A stretch of DNA of 35,949 nt, taken from CAZECE01 sp964510525. Its GTDB lineage: Bacteria > Pseudomonadota > Gammaproteobacteria > Pseudomonadales > JANQJO01. The position numbers and the translations under genes are program-made. The DNA is taken from positions 1 to 35,949 of the forward strand of contig CAZECE010000116.1 in assembly GCA_964510525.1 (NCBI GenBank). The letters are read 5' to 3'. The notes under the pieces are model-generated. The model made no database searches. It was not told the origin of the DNA and saw only the letters and a list, made by a program, of their open reading frames with translations. The first letter of the stretch is position 1. Each line of letters begins with the position of its first letter. Positions 15,268 through 24,654 of the stretch are shown here, piece after piece.

Positions 15268-16614
15268 ATGACCAAACTGACACGCGACCAATTCAACCAA
15301 GGATTATTTGATTTTATACAGGCTTCTCCAACGCCCTTTCACGCCACCCAAACTATCCAAAAAACCCTGGAAAAACAGGGGTTTTGTGAATTAAAAGAGA
15401 CCGACACCTGGCCATCATACCCATCAGGCCGTTTTTTCATCACTCGCAACGACTCTTCCATCATTGCCTTCCAATTAAACAACATTGATCAACTCACCAA
15501 CGTAGGGTTAAGAGTGATCGGCGCCCACACCGACAGCCCTTGCTTAAAAATCAAACCAAAACCGGATAAAACAGGACATCACGCCAAACAACTCAGTGTC
15601 GAAGTTTATGGTGGTGCCTTATTACACACTTGGTTTGATCGAGATTTATCCATCGCCGGACGAGTCACCTTTGCCACCCCACAACAGCCGATCAACGCCT
15701 TGTGCATCGACCTCAAACACCCCATCGCCACCATACCCAGCCTCGCCATCCACCTGAACCGCGAGGCCAATAAAAAAAGCAGCATTAACGCTCAAACGGA
15801 CATCACCCCCATACTGCTGCAACACCCCGATTTAACCTCTAATGCAACCCCCAATACAAAAGAAGAAACTCTGGACTCACTTCTCAAAACAGCGCTCTCA
15901 GATGCCGGCGTAACAGACGTTACGGAGATCCTCGATCATGAACTTTTCTTTTACGATACCCAGCCTCCTGCTTTAACAGGGCTCAATCAAAATATGATCT
16001 CAAGTGCCCGACTGGATAACCTGGCGGGGTGTTACATAGGGCTTCAAAGCCTAATTCAAAGCACTCACGAATTGAAACCCTGCATGCTCGTTTGCCACGA
16101 CCATGAAGAAGTTGGCAGTCAATCACACCATGGCGCAGACAGCCATTTTGTCCGCGACATCTTGCAGCGGCTCACCAAAAACGCTGAAACCTACAGCCAA
16201 GTCACCGCAAACTCCCTGCTGGTCTCCGTTGATAGCGCTCACGCCATACACCCCAACTTCCCCTCAAAACACGATGCCGAGCATGGCCCCATATTAAATG
16301 CAGGCCCAGTGATCAAATACAATGCATCACAACGTTACGCCACCAACAGTCAAACCAGCAGTCTATTTTTGCAATTAGCGAAAGAAGAGAATCAACCCAT
16401 TCAGCAATTTGCGATGCGCAACGACATGGGATGCGGCAGCACCATCGGCCCGATGTCATCGGCTCATTTAGGCATGCGGTCCATTGATGTCGGCATTCCT
16501 CAGTGGGGCATGCATTCCATAAGAGAGGTAGCAGGCGCCAAGGATGCGTTTGGCCTGACGAACGTATTAAGTCGATTTTATAAGTTAGACGACATTAATG
16601 CCCTGATCCGTTGA
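15268..16614 (+). CDS. apeB: M18 family aminopeptidase (ApeB-like)
   Basis: 448 aa, the usual length for bacterial M18 aminopeptidases. Visible family motifs are FHAT near the N-terminus, the metal-site motif GAHTDSPCLKIKP (His87), HDHEEVGSQSHHGAD (central Glu pair), SVDSAHAIHPNFPSKHD, and the C-terminal NDMGCGSTIGPMSSA with GMHSIREVAG. It is a cytosolic dodecameric di-zinc enzyme that removes N-terminal residues, often acidic or neutral ones, from peptides. All metal-binding and catalytic segments appear intact. The last 37 bases overlap the 3' end of the convergent gene on the minus strand. No clear ribosome site is visible before the ATG. Confidence 0.95.
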   Translation: MTKLTRDQFNQGLFDFIQASPTPFHATQTIQKTLEKQGFCELKETDTWPSYPSGRFFITRNDSSIIAFQLNNIDQLTNVGLRVIGAHTDSPCLKIKPKPDKTGHHAKQLSVEVYGGALLHTWFDRDLSIAGRVTFATPQQPINALCIDLKHPIATIPSLAIHLNREANKKSSINAQTDITPILLQHPDLTSNATPNTKEETLDSLLKTALSDAGVTDVTEILDHELFFYDTQPPALTGLNQNMISSARLDNLAGCYIGLQSLIQSTHELKPCMLVCHDHEEVGSQSHHGADSHFVRDILQRLTKNAETYSQVTANSLLVSVDSAHAIHPNFPSKHDAEHGPILNAGPVIKYNASQRYATNSQTSSLFLQLAKEENQPIQQFAMRNDMGCGSTIGPMSSAHLGMRSIDVGIPQWGMHSIREVAGAKDAFGLTNVLSRFYKLDDINALIR

Positions 16615-17768
16615 TTGCGACTCGCGGACAAACAGGCTTTATCGGCCGTCGCGAGTAAATCACCTGAAAACAGCCCTGGCCTTGGGGTAATGCTGGCCAA
16701 ACCAATGGTCAAACGCTCGCTGAGATCATCATCCAAATGCGAGAAAATTTTATGCGCCATCAATCTGGCATTAGCTAATCCGGTGTCCACTAACAACAAA
16801 GCCATTTTGTTGCCTTCAAATTTAGCCAAAATATCGCCAGGGCGTTTAGCAAATTGCTTCAGGTCTTGAGCCAGCTCATAGAGCTTAGTGTCAGATGCCA
16901 TCAGTTCACTGCTATCAATTAACAGCAAAGACAATGATTGTGTGTTTTTGCGAGCTCGATGCCATTCAAACTTCAACGCCCGATCAAAGCTGTTACGGTC
17001 CGCTATGCCCATCACCTTATCAATGGCCGTCAAAAACCGAACCCTATCTTGATTGGATTGCCACTCACGTGGAGCCGTTATCATTGGGGTCGAAAAATGC
17101 GACACCAAAAAATAACGACGTCGACACGTATCCAGGTAATGCAATAATCCTAACGAGAGCACCGCAAAACCACTTAAAATACTGTTCCAAATCAACACCG
17201 TTTCAGCCAACACTTGAGGCTGTAATTGCCAATAATAGGTAGCCGCCAACATCGTCAAAGACCAAGTCAGGCAAACTTTGACTAAAGCGGTATTAGCGCA
17301 CATTAAACACGCAGACAGCATACCCGCAGTCAGAGCAATATAAAAAGCACTGAACGGCATCACACTATAAGCCGCACTGCCAAAGCCAAACACCGCTATC
17401 GTACAAAAAACCAAAACTTGCGCTAAAACAGCGTAACGTAAATAGTGCTTATGATGGCTTAACGAGCCGACCATCATCAACACCACCAATGTAGGAATTT
17501 TCAAATCCCAAATGGGAACGGAAGAAACACCACCAATGAAGGCATCGAAAAAAGTCGTCAAACCGACCAACATCACCAGCAGCCAAGTTAAAATTCGCAT
17601 ACCTGCAACAGCATCGTGCCGCGCTTGCAAGCGATACACGCGCTCCAGTGCCGCTGGGAAAAGTTTGGCGCCTGGGTATTCACCTCGACGAATGCTGTCA
17701 GATAATTTTTCCATTGCGACAGCGTCTGTAACACTTTGAAGACGCGCCGTTGTTAACTCTTGCTTCAT
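16578..17768 (-). CDS. Membrane protein with degenerate GGDEF domain
   Basis: 396 aa. A cytoplasmic N-terminal segment (1-55) precedes about six membrane helices (between 58 and 210) forming a MASE-like sensor region. A C-terminal domain (about 235-396) follows with GGDEF-type topology: DRNSFDRALKFEWHRARK, then a strand LSLLLIDSSEL, then RPGDILAKFEGNKMALLL where active cyclases have RYGGDEF. The active-site loop reads FEGNKM (317-322), so both the GG and the D-E metal/catalytic residues are lost; diguanylate cyclase activity is unlikely. It may act as a receptor-like or scaffold protein. Its 3' end overlaps apeB by 37 bases on the other strand. A CRP-like site lies about 90 bases upstream. 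Confidence 0.75.
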   Translation of the reverse strand: MKQELTTARLQSVTDAVAMEKLSDSIRRGEYPGAKLFPAALERVYRLQARHDAVAGMRILTWLLVMLVGLTTFFDAFIGGVSSVPIWDLKIPTLVVLMMVGSLSHHKHYLRYAVLAQVLVFCTIAVFGFGSAAYSVMPFSAFYIALTAGMLSACLMCANTALVKVCLTWSLTMLAATYYWQLQPQVLAETVLIWNSILSGFAVLSLGLLHYLDTCRRRYFLVSHFSTPMITAPREWQSNQDRVRFLTAIDKVMGIADRNSFDRALKFEWHRARKNTQSLSLLLIDSSELMASDTKLYELAQDLKQFAKRPGDILAKFEGNKMALLLVDTGLANARLMAHKIFSHLDDDLSERLTIGLASITPRPGLFSGDLLATADKACLSASRNQRIRALMSSNL

Positions 17769-17858
17769 GCAATACCGGACCCAAAAGATTATAATTCATT
17801 CTATTGTAGTCCATTTAAAACGGTAACGCCCTCAACTCGAGGCCAAACAGCCTTGGCA

Positions 17859-17874
17859 TCTGATTGATATCACA
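17859..17874. promoter_or_regulatory. Candidate CRP/Vfr-type site
   Basis: TCTGA-TTGATA-TCACA matches the CRP half-sites TGTGA-N6-TCACA at 9 of 10 positions. It lies 91-106 bases upstream of the GGDEF-like gene start and about 225 upstream of prc. This is inference from the consensus only. Confidence 0.3.
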
Positions 17875-18029
17875 TCAATTTCTGGGCTAAAAAAAGATTT
17901 ATATTATCAATCTAGGACTTATGACGTTAGACTTGTAACGTTAACGGTGGAATAAAAAACCACAAGATTCAAATGACTATCATTGCTGTAGTAATGCTTG
18001 TAGTCATTCTTGATGCCTGTAGCGACTTT

Positions 18030-18058
18030 AAATAGCCATTACCAAAATAGCCATTACC
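18030..18058. repeat. Direct repeat AAATAGCCATTACC, 15-bp period, upstream of prc
   Basis: Two exact 14-base copies at 18030-18043 and 18045-18058, ending 39 bases before the prc ATG. Confidence 0.8.
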
Positions 18059-18097
18059 TAAGTGATAACCAAAATCTGTCTCAGTTAAGAAATTATT

Positions 18098-20284
18098 ATG
18101 CACTTTTCTAACAACTTAAAAATAAACCGCCTACCACCAGGAAAGACGCCTGTAAAACAACTGCAGCTCAGCATGGTGCTTGCCCTTGGGTTCTGTGTCT
18201 TGTCACCGTTCACCTGGGCGCTTGAGGCACTCCAGCCCACCGCCACCCAGGTACAAACTCATCGCGCCATTTTAAGAGAACTCATGTATGAGCATTACCG
18301 ACAATTAGCCATTGACGATACCCTTTCTCAGAAAATGTACCGCGAGTATCTGAATCAGCTCGATAGCCAAAAAAGCTTTTTTTTAGCCGATGATATCGCC
18401 TCAATTTCTCAATATGAGTTCAAACTCGATGATGCGCTAAAACAACACAATCTAAAAATTGGCTTCGAAATATATAACCTTTTCAGAAAAAGAGCCCATC
18501 AACGTTACACCACTCTGTTAAACTGGCTCGATCAAGACATCTCCAGCTTCGACTTTACAATCAACGAAACCTTTACGCTCGATAGAGAAAATAGCCACTG
18601 GGCGAAGAACACAGCCGAACTGCACAACGTTTGGCGCAAACAACTCAAAAACCAAATTTTAAGATTAAAGCTGGCCGACAAACCTGAAAAAGACATACTC
18701 GACACCCTCAAAAAGCGTTATCAAAACCAACTGAACCGCTTATTAAAAAATGACAGCGATGATGTTTTCCAAGCGTACATGAACGCCATCATTCAACCCT
18801 ACGACCCTCATACCCAATATTTTGATCCTCGCACAACTGAAAATTTCAACATCAACATGAGCTTGTCGCTCGAAGGGATTGGGGCTGTACTTAAGACCGA
18901 CGGTGAACACACTAAAGTCGTACGACTGGTAGCAGCAGGGCCTGCCGATAAAAGCCAGCTGCTGCACCCGGCCGACCGAATTGTGGCCGTTGGGCAAGGA
19001 AAAACAGGGGAACTCACCAACGTCATTGGTTGGCGTATAGATGAAGTGGTCGATTTAATCCGCGGCCCTAAAGGCACTGAGGTCCGCCTTGAAATTATTC
19101 CGGCAAAAAACAAAACCCTCGAAGACACCACCGTCATCAGTTTAAAGCGCGATAAAGTCAAACTCGAAGAACAAGCCGCCAAAAGCGATGTCCTCAACAT
19201 CAAGCACAACAACCAATCATACAAAATTGGTGTTATTGACCTGCCAACATTTTACATTGACTTTAAAGCATTAAGAGAAAAAGACCCGAACTACCGAAGC
19301 ACCACACGCGACGTCAAAGCGCTGATCAACAAGCTCACTCAGGACAAGGTTGAAGGCATTGTCATTGACCTCAGGAACAATGGTGGCGGCTCACTGCAAG
19401 AAGCCAACACGTTACTAGGACTTTTTATCGAGCAAGGCCCAACCGTTCAAATCCGAGACGACAAAGGCCGAGTTGAAATCCTCAGAGATCGAGACAAACG
19501 GGTCTTCTATGATGGACCCATTGTCGTGATGGTTAATCGACTCAGCGCCTCAGCTTCCGAAATTTTTGCGGCCGCTATTCAAGATTATCAACGCGGCATT
19601 TTGGTTGGCACCCCCACATTCGGCAAGGGGACGGTTCAAGCATTACGTCCGCTCGAATACGGTCAGCTCAAAATCACACAAGCGAAGTTCTACCGCATTT
19701 CAGGCGGCAGCAACCAATACCAAGGCGTTTCACCAGACATTTTATTTCCCAGCCTTTATGACCCCACAGAAATTGGCGAGAGTACCAATCAGCACGCCAT
19801 GATGTGGGATACCATCCGCCCAGCCAGACACAAAACCTATGGGAACTTAAAGCCTCTGTTAAGCCAACTGTCCGAGCAACACCAGAATCGAATCAAAACC
19901 GACCCTGAATTTCAATACCTTCTATCACAACTGGCGCTGACTAAAACCATTGATGGCCAACAGGAAGTCTCTTTACAAGAAACCGAACGGCGCAAACAAT
20001 ACCAAGATATTAAAGATCAGCGTTTAGGCATCGAGAATACTCGCCGTAAAGCCAAAGGCCTCGAGCCTTTAGCCTCCTTAGATGACTCTTATTTAAATGA
20101 TGATCAAGATTTGAATGGCGATGAGAGTGGCCCAGCAACAGAAAATCAAGATGGCCGAGATGAAGATGGCAATAGAAGTGGAAATGAAGGGGAAGAGGAA
20201 AAGCCCGATGCTATGTTATATGAAGCGGCGCACATTCTACTCGATTATCATATTCACAATGAACGAGTCGCTGTCCGCCACTAA
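18098..20284 (+). CDS. prc: Carboxy-terminal processing protease Prc/Tsp (peptidase S41A)
   Basis: 728 aa, slightly longer than E. coli Prc (682). An N-terminal signal region ends near residue 42 (VLALGFCVLSPFTWALEA). A helical N-domain follows, then a PDZ domain (about 248-345: SLEGIGAVLK, AADRI-like turn, VVDLIRGPKGTEV). The S41 core has RNNGGGSLQEA and the Ser/Lys dyad: Ser485 in LSASASEIF and Lys510 in FGKGTVQ, 25 residues apart as in E. coli. The C-terminal domain begins with a KxxxxLxPLASLDD-type segment, and an acidic, Asp/Glu/Gly-rich insert (about 665-705) interrupts it. It is a periplasmic protease that degrades proteins with nonpolar C-termini and processes penicillin-binding proteins and lipoproteins. 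It converges on the dsbA gene, with 25 bases between the stops. Confidence 0.96.
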   Translation: MHFSNNLKINRLPPGKTPVKQLQLSMVLALGFCVLSPFTWALEALQPTATQVQTHRAILRELMYEHYRQLAIDDTLSQKMYREYLNQLDSQKSFFLADDIASISQYEFKLDDALKQHNLKIGFEIYNLFRKRAHQRYTTLLNWLDQDISSFDFTINETFTLDRENSHWAKNTAELHNVWRKQLKNQILRLKLADKPEKDILDTLKKRYQNQLNRLLKNDSDDVFQAYMNAIIQPYDPHTQYFDPRTTENFNINMSLSLEGIGAVLKTDGEHTKVVRLVAAGPADKSQLLHPADRIVAVGQGKTGELTNVIGWRIDEVVDLIRGPKGTEVRLEIIPAKNKTLEDTTVISLKRDKVKLEEQAAKSDVLNIKHNNQSYKIGVIDLPTFYIDFKALREKDPNYRSTTRDVKALINKLTQDKVEGIVIDLRNNGGGSLQEANTLLGLFIEQGPTVQIRDDKGRVEILRDRDKRVFYDGPIVVMVNRLSASASEIFAAAIQDYQRGILVGTPTFGKGTVQALRPLEYGQLKITQAKFYRISGGSNQYQGVSPDILFPSLYDPTEIGESTNQHAMMWDTIRPARHKTYGNLKPLLSQLSEQHQNRIKTDPEFQYLLSQLALTKTIDGQQEVSLQETERRKQYQDIKDQRLGIENTRRKAKGLEPLASLDDSYLNDDQDLNGDESGPATENQDGRDEDGNRSGNEGEEEKPDAMLYEAAHILLDYHIHNERVAVRH

Positions 20285-20309
20285 ATGAAACCAAACCGTT
20301 GAAAAAAAA

Positions 20310-21224
20310 CTACATAACGCCAAAAAATTTCTGCTCAGTTTGAGTATTCATATTCGAATCTGTCTTAGAGCCTTGATCAGCCTCTTCAACGGGCGCTTCA
20401 ACTTTTGAAGCGATATCAAGCGAACCCGTATGGTCCGCTTGGGTAGTAACATCCGCTTGAGTGACGCCAGGTTTTGCCGCTTCAGATTTATGTGCTTCGG
20501 ATGCAGAAGCGGGTAATTCGGGTTCGGCGTTTGCTTTTACATCGGTACTAGTTCCGGTACTTTCTGTTCTTATTTTAGCTAATAAAAACTCAATCACTTC
20601 AATCAAGCGCTCAGGACCACCTGCTTTACCAACATCGGTAACATAAAGATCACCTACTACAAGGGTTGGAACACTGCTCAAGCGATCTTTTGGACTCTCC
20701 TGCCCCACAACTCTATATGAAGCAAATGCCTGATTTCCCGCTTTTAGTTTTTGATCCACACCAAACGAATTGAACGTCTTATCAAACGCAGCCGCATCCA
20801 CCCCAAAATCGACCATGACTTCTTTAATGCCTGCTTCAGTCTGTAAATTTTTTCTTCCTCGATGAATCGCATTAAAAATGTGTAAGTGCACCGCATCATC
20901 CAAATTCAGCAATTCGGCCGTGTAATACGCTTGAGCTAGCAGCGTGTAGTAAGGATTCCAAGCTGTGGGGGTTTTTACAAAGACCACATCGTCGGCTTTT
21001 TTCTTCTTCCATGAAACCAAATGCGGCTCCAAGCGAAAGCAATGCGGACAGCCATACGAAAAAAACTCATTGACGGTTAAGTCACTCGATTTTGACTGAC
21101 TTTTTCCAGGACGTTCCAGAAGAAAATAGTGTTGCCCTTCTATAAACGTTTCTTTCGCATACCCGAGGCTAACGATGAGTGCTAAACTTATTGCCAAGAT
21201 GCCTTTAACCCAGTTCAAACGCAT
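20310..21224 (-). CDS. dsbA: Thiol:disulfide interchange protein DsbA with C-terminal extension
   Basis: 304 aa from ATG 21224, which has GGGAG 6 bases upstream; an in-frame GTG at 21239 lies before that site and is unlikely. The signal peptide is about 1-23 (ILAISLALIVSLGYA). The thioredoxin fold with helical insertion carries the redox motif Cys59-Pro-His-Cys62 (SYGCPHCFRLEPH), the same dipeptide as E. coli DsbA, and the cis-proline loop SSVPTLVV (Pro186). It oxidises Cys pairs in exported proteins; possible clients in this window are the pilin-like protein and PilY1. Unusually, about 84 residues (221-304) follow the domain, rich in Ala, Glu, Thr, Lys and Asp, without Cys; ordinary DsbA ends near residue 210. 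The tail is probably disordered. Confidence 0.93.
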   Translation of the reverse strand: MRLNWVKGILAISLALIVSLGYAKETFIEGQHYFLLERPGKSQSKSSDLTVNEFFSYGCPHCFRLEPHLVSWKKKKADDVVFVKTPTAWNPYYTLLAQAYYTAELLNLDDAVHLHIFNAIHRGRKNLQTEAGIKEVMVDFGVDAAAFDKTFNSFGVDQKLKAGNQAFASYRVVGQESPKDRLSSVPTLVVGDLYVTDVGKAGGPERLIEVIEFLLAKIRTESTGTSTDVKANAEPELPASASEAHKSEAAKPGVTQADVTTQADHTGSLDIASKVEAPVEEADQGSKTDSNMNTQTEQKFFGVM

Positions 21225-21341
21225 GTTTTTCTCCCACACAAATTACTCTCCCAAACACATTACAATGATGCCCCCGGCCGATCGACCGGTTGCTGTTTAT
21301 AATAGACTTATCTGACTGCAAACCCCAAAGGAAGTTTCATC

Positions 21342-24287
21342 ATGGCTCAAAATTCATTCAAACTTATTCAAAGCCAACCCATTGAAGACCTGAAGTTAAC
21401 CGTGAATGAGTTCGAGCATACCGCAACAGGCGCTAAGCACTTTCATTTTGACAGCCAAGACACCGAAAATGTGTTTTTAGTTGCGTTTCGCACCAACCCT
21501 GAAGACTCCACGGGGGTGGCCCACATTCTTGAACACACCTCGCTGTGCGGCAGCGAAAAATACCCCGTGAGGGACCCCTTTTTTTTAATGCTGCGTCGCT
21601 CGTTAAATACCTTCATGAACGCGTTTACCAGCAGCGACTGGACCGCCTACCCCTTCGCCACCCAGAATCGTAAGGACTACTTTAATTTGCTCAGCGTCTA
21701 CTTAGACGCCACTTTTTTTGCTCGCCTCGATCCACTGGATTTTGCTCAAGAAGGTCACAGGCTCGAGTTTCATGAGCCCAGCAATGCCGAATCCGACTTA
21801 GTGTTTAAAGGTGTGGTGTTTAACGAAATGAAAGGCGCGATGAGCTCAACTACGTCCATGCTTTATGACTTAGTGAGCCGATATTTATTCCCAACCAACA
21901 CCTACCACTTTAACAGTGGCGGGGAACCCATGGACATCCCCAACCTCACTTACCAACAGCTGCTCGATTTCTATAAAACCCACTACCACCCAAGTAACGC
22001 CAGTTTTTTTACCTTTGGTGACATCCCTGTCGAAGACATTCAAACCGCGATTCACGAAATGGCGCTGGCAAAATTTGATAAAGACCCTCACACGCACAGT
22101 GTACCTAACGAAAAACGATATTATGCTCCGATAAAAATTGAAGAAGCCTACGGCCTTGAAGAAAAAGGGCCTTTGAACCAAAAAACCTTTCTGATGCTCG
22201 GCTGGCTATTAGGACCCAATTCAGATCCCATGGAACGACTGGAAGCTCAGCTGCTTTCTGACGTGCTGCTTGATAACAGCGCCTCCCCTCTGAGAAAAGC
22301 ATTGGAAACCTTCCCACACGCCACATCACCCAGCAACCTATGTGGCTTGGAAGACTCACAAAAAGAAATGTGTTTTCTTTGCGGCGTTGAAGGCAGTGAT
22401 ACAACTCACGCCGATGCTTTTTTAACTCTTGTCACAGACGTGTTAAAAGAAGTCGCTGAACAAGGCGTACCCCTGGAAGCCATGGAATCGGTTTGCCATC
22501 AAATTGAATTCAGTCAACGAGAAATCAACGGCGACTCCTACCCCTATGGGTTACAGCTCATTCTAACGGCGCTGCCAGCCGCCATTCACCGCAGCGACCC
22601 CATTAAACTGTTGGATATTGACCCATTCTTAAAGCAGCTCAGACACAACATAAAAGACCCAAACTACATCAAACAACTGACGCAAAAACTGTTGCTCGAT
22701 AACCCACACCGAATACAGCTAACTGTTAAGCCCGACTCAGAGCTCAACAGCCGCAAACGCATAGCGGAAGAAACCCGACTGAAAGCGATCAAGCAGGCCT
22801 TAACACCAGCGGAAGCCAATGAAATCATCCAACAAAGCCAAGCCCTAGAGGCACGACAAAGTGAAGCAATGGACGTCGAGATCTTGCCGAAAGTGGGGAT
22901 TGAAGACATCAACCCTAGGATAGCAATCCCCTCATCCACCAGCGTTGAAAAAAGCGGACGCTTTCCTACGACCTATTTTAAAGCCGGTACCAACGGCATC
23001 AGTTATCTGAAAGTCATCTTACCGACCCCCAACCTAAGCTCCGAAGAAAAAGCGGTGTTACCATTATTCACCTCAATCATGACGGAAATTGGTTCCGGCG
23101 ACCGGGACTATCTTGCAACGCAAGTCCTGCAGACAGCGGTTACCGGGGGGCTAAGCGCCAGCTGTAACATCAGACCCACCTTGAACGATACGTCAACAAC
23201 CAACAGTTTCTTTACAGTAGGCACCAAATGCTTACACAACAACCTAGCCCAAGCCGTGGCTTTAGTGTCTGACACCTTAACGCAACTGAAATTAAATGAG
23301 GAACAGCGCATCAAAGACCTGGTCGCGCAAATACGAGCCGGCAAAGAACGCGGCATTGTTGGCTCTGGGCACACCTATGCCATGCTCGCAGCAGCCAGCT
23401 CGCTCAACCCCATTTTGTTAAACCAACACACAACCTCAGGACTATTAGGGTTCTCTTCACTCAAATCACTGGACAACCGCTTGAAAGACGCAACGGATCT
23501 AAGCGGCCTGGATCAACATTTTTCAAGCATTCTAAACAAACTGAATCAACAACCGGCCTCTGTGCTCTATATTTCTGATCAAGCCGTAGAGCCCATATTA
23601 CCGATCCTGAAAGAAGAGCTGACAATCAACAACCCCGCAAGCTCTTCTTCGTTACTGACGCTAGACGAATGCACCAGTACACCTCATCACTCAGCTTGGT
23701 TCTCCAATACCGAAGTCAATTTCTGTGCCCAGGCCTTCACCACCGTTCCCATGACACACGCCGACTCGCCCGCACTGACTGTATTAGGCCAATTTTTAAG
23801 AAACGGTTATTTGCACCGCGCCATTCGCGAACAAGGCGGCGCTTATGGCGGCGGCGCAAGTCACGATTCTGCGCACGGCATTTTTAAATTTTTCTCATAC
23901 CGAGATCCCAGAATCGCAGGCACATTGCAAGACTTCCAAGCCAGTGTCCAGTGGGTATTAAACACAACTCATGAAGCTCGAACATTGGAAGAAGCCATCC
24001 TCAGCGTGATCAGCAGTCTGGACAAACCCAGCTCACCTGCAGGAGAAGCGCAGCGAGCTCACTTTGACCAACTCTATGGCTTGTCTCCAGAATTTCGACA
24101 GGACTATCGGCAACGCGTTATTAACGTCACGTTAGCCGATTTGCAGCGGGTCACCGACACCTACCTGACGCAATCCGGCAGCACCGCAATTCTCACCAGT
24201 GAATCCAACTGGGAAAGCCTGTCGGAGTCGGATCTTGAGAACGCAAATCTCGAAAATAAAGCCGCGTATCAAACGTTCTCCATTTAG
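21342..24287 (+). CDS. M16C metalloprotease, presequence protease (PreP/Cym1)-like
   Basis: 981 aa, typical of the single-chain M16C family (about 970-1000). The inverted zinc motif HxxEH is present as HILEHTSLCGS (His61, Glu64, His65), with the third ligand in VVFNEMKGA (Glu162). The second half holds the inactive-repeat features of the closed chamber, including an Arg/Tyr-containing segment IREQGGAYGGGA, which contacts the substrate in relatives. It should degrade unfolded peptides up to several tens of residues. There is no signal peptide, so it is cytosolic. The ribosome site AAGGAAG lies 7 bases before the ATG. It heads a probable three-gene run with the 98-aa protein and the MATE transporter. 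Its 3' end lies in a three-fold 17-bp repeat. Confidence 0.93.
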   Translation: MAQNSFKLIQSQPIEDLKLTVNEFEHTATGAKHFHFDSQDTENVFLVAFRTNPEDSTGVAHILEHTSLCGSEKYPVRDPFFLMLRRSLNTFMNAFTSSDWTAYPFATQNRKDYFNLLSVYLDATFFARLDPLDFAQEGHRLEFHEPSNAESDLVFKGVVFNEMKGAMSSTTSMLYDLVSRYLFPTNTYHFNSGGEPMDIPNLTYQQLLDFYKTHYHPSNASFFTFGDIPVEDIQTAIHEMALAKFDKDPHTHSVPNEKRYYAPIKIEEAYGLEEKGPLNQKTFLMLGWLLGPNSDPMERLEAQLLSDVLLDNSASPLRKALETFPHATSPSNLCGLEDSQKEMCFLCGVEGSDTTHADAFLTLVTDVLKEVAEQGVPLEAMESVCHQIEFSQREINGDSYPYGLQLILTALPAAIHRSDPIKLLDIDPFLKQLRHNIKDPNYIKQLTQKLLLDNPHRIQLTVKPDSELNSRKRIAEETRLKAIKQALTPAEANEIIQQSQALEARQSEAMDVEILPKVGIEDINPRIAIPSSTSVEKSGRFPTTYFKAGTNGISYLKVILPTPNLSSEEKAVLPLFTSIMTEIGSGDRDYLATQVLQTAVTGGLSASCNIRPTLNDTSTTNSFFTVGTKCLHNNLAQAVALVSDTLTQLKLNEEQRIKDLVAQIRAGKERGIVGSGHTYAMLAAASSLNPILLNQHTTSGLLGFSSLKSLDNRLKDATDLSGLDQHFSSILNKLNQQPASVLYISDQAVEPILPILKEELTINNPASSSSLLTLDECTSTPHHSAWFSNTEVNFCAQAFTTVPMTHADSPALTVLGQFLRNGYLHRAIREQGGAYGGGASHDSAHGIFKFFSYRDPRIAGTLQDFQASVQWVLNTTHEARTLEEAILSVISSLDKPSSPAGEAQRAHFDQLYGLSPEFRQDYRQRVINVTLADLQRVTDTYLTQSGSTAILTSESNWESLSESDLENANLENKAAYQTFSI

Positions 24288-24326
24288 AATTATTCTCCGT
24301 TTAAAATCATTTTCTATTTAAAATTA
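24276..24326 (+). repeat. 17-bp tandem repeat, three units, spanning the M16C stop codon
   Basis: TTCTCCATTTAGAATTA, TTCTCCGTTTAAAATCA and TTTTCTATTTAAAATTA follow each other exactly. The first unit encodes the last codons Phe-Ser-Ile and the stop of the protease. Units 2 and 3 repeat a similar tail and stop in the 3' untranslated region. Confidence 0.9.
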
Positions 24327-24339
24327 ACAGGAACACACC

Positions 24340-24636
24340 ATGGACATGAAGATTATTCATAAACACGAAATCAACTTAAAAGGTCAACCGACAGAACTAG
24401 CACTACCCATCAACAGCGTATTGCGTAATACAGAATACCTGATTGGCAAAAAAGGCCTGTATCTCTGGGTCGAAGTTCCCGCCGATCTGAATGCTCCCAA
24501 AGAAACGCGCACCTTCCGAGTGTTTAAAACCGGCGACGGCATTCCTGCAGGCGATGTTTATGTGGGGACCGCCATAGACCAACACGCGCCAGAGTCCTTT
24601 CATCTTTACGAAGTACCTAAAGAGAGCAGCGATTGA
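24340..24636 (+). CDS. Small cytoplasmic protein, DUF7352-like
   Basis: 98 aa. There is no signal peptide, no membrane segment and no Cys. The order of motifs resembles, as I recall it, the small DUF7352 family: an N-terminal strand (KIIHKHEINLKGQPTELALP), a central LYLWVEVPADLNAPKETRTF, then a Gly turn (KTGDGIPAGDVYVGTA) and a C-terminal FHLYEVP strand. The function is unknown; proteins of this size and pattern occur in phages and bacteria. AGGA lies 7-8 bases before the ATG. It is sandwiched between the M16C protease gene (52 bases upstream) and the MATE gene (18 bases downstream), so it is probably in the same transcript. Confidence 0.65.
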   Translation: MDMKIIHKHEINLKGQPTELALPINSVLRNTEYLIGKKGLYLWVEVPADLNAPKETRTFRVFKTGDGIPAGDVYVGTAIDQHAPESFHLYEVPKESSD

Positions 24637-24654
24637 GGGTTCATTAACGCTTAA

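Larger units (their letters stand above)
17769..18097. other. Divergent intergenic region between GGDEF-like gene and prc
   Basis: 329 bases, AT-rich, no gene seen. It holds a CRP-like palindrome (17859-17874) overlapping an ATTGAT/ATCAAT inverted repeat (17863-17879), and a 15-bp-period direct repeat just upstream of prc. No clear sigma70 pair was recognised. Confidence 0.6.

Noticed and set aside
17863..17879. FNR box (TTGAT-N4-ATCAA)
   Set aside because: The halves are separated by five bases, not four; the CRP-like reading of the same DNA fits its consensus better.
24403..24603. Minus-strand frame opposite the 98-aa gene
   Set aside because: It is a shadow: no ribosome site, and the plus frame fits the operon spacing and has a good ribosome site.
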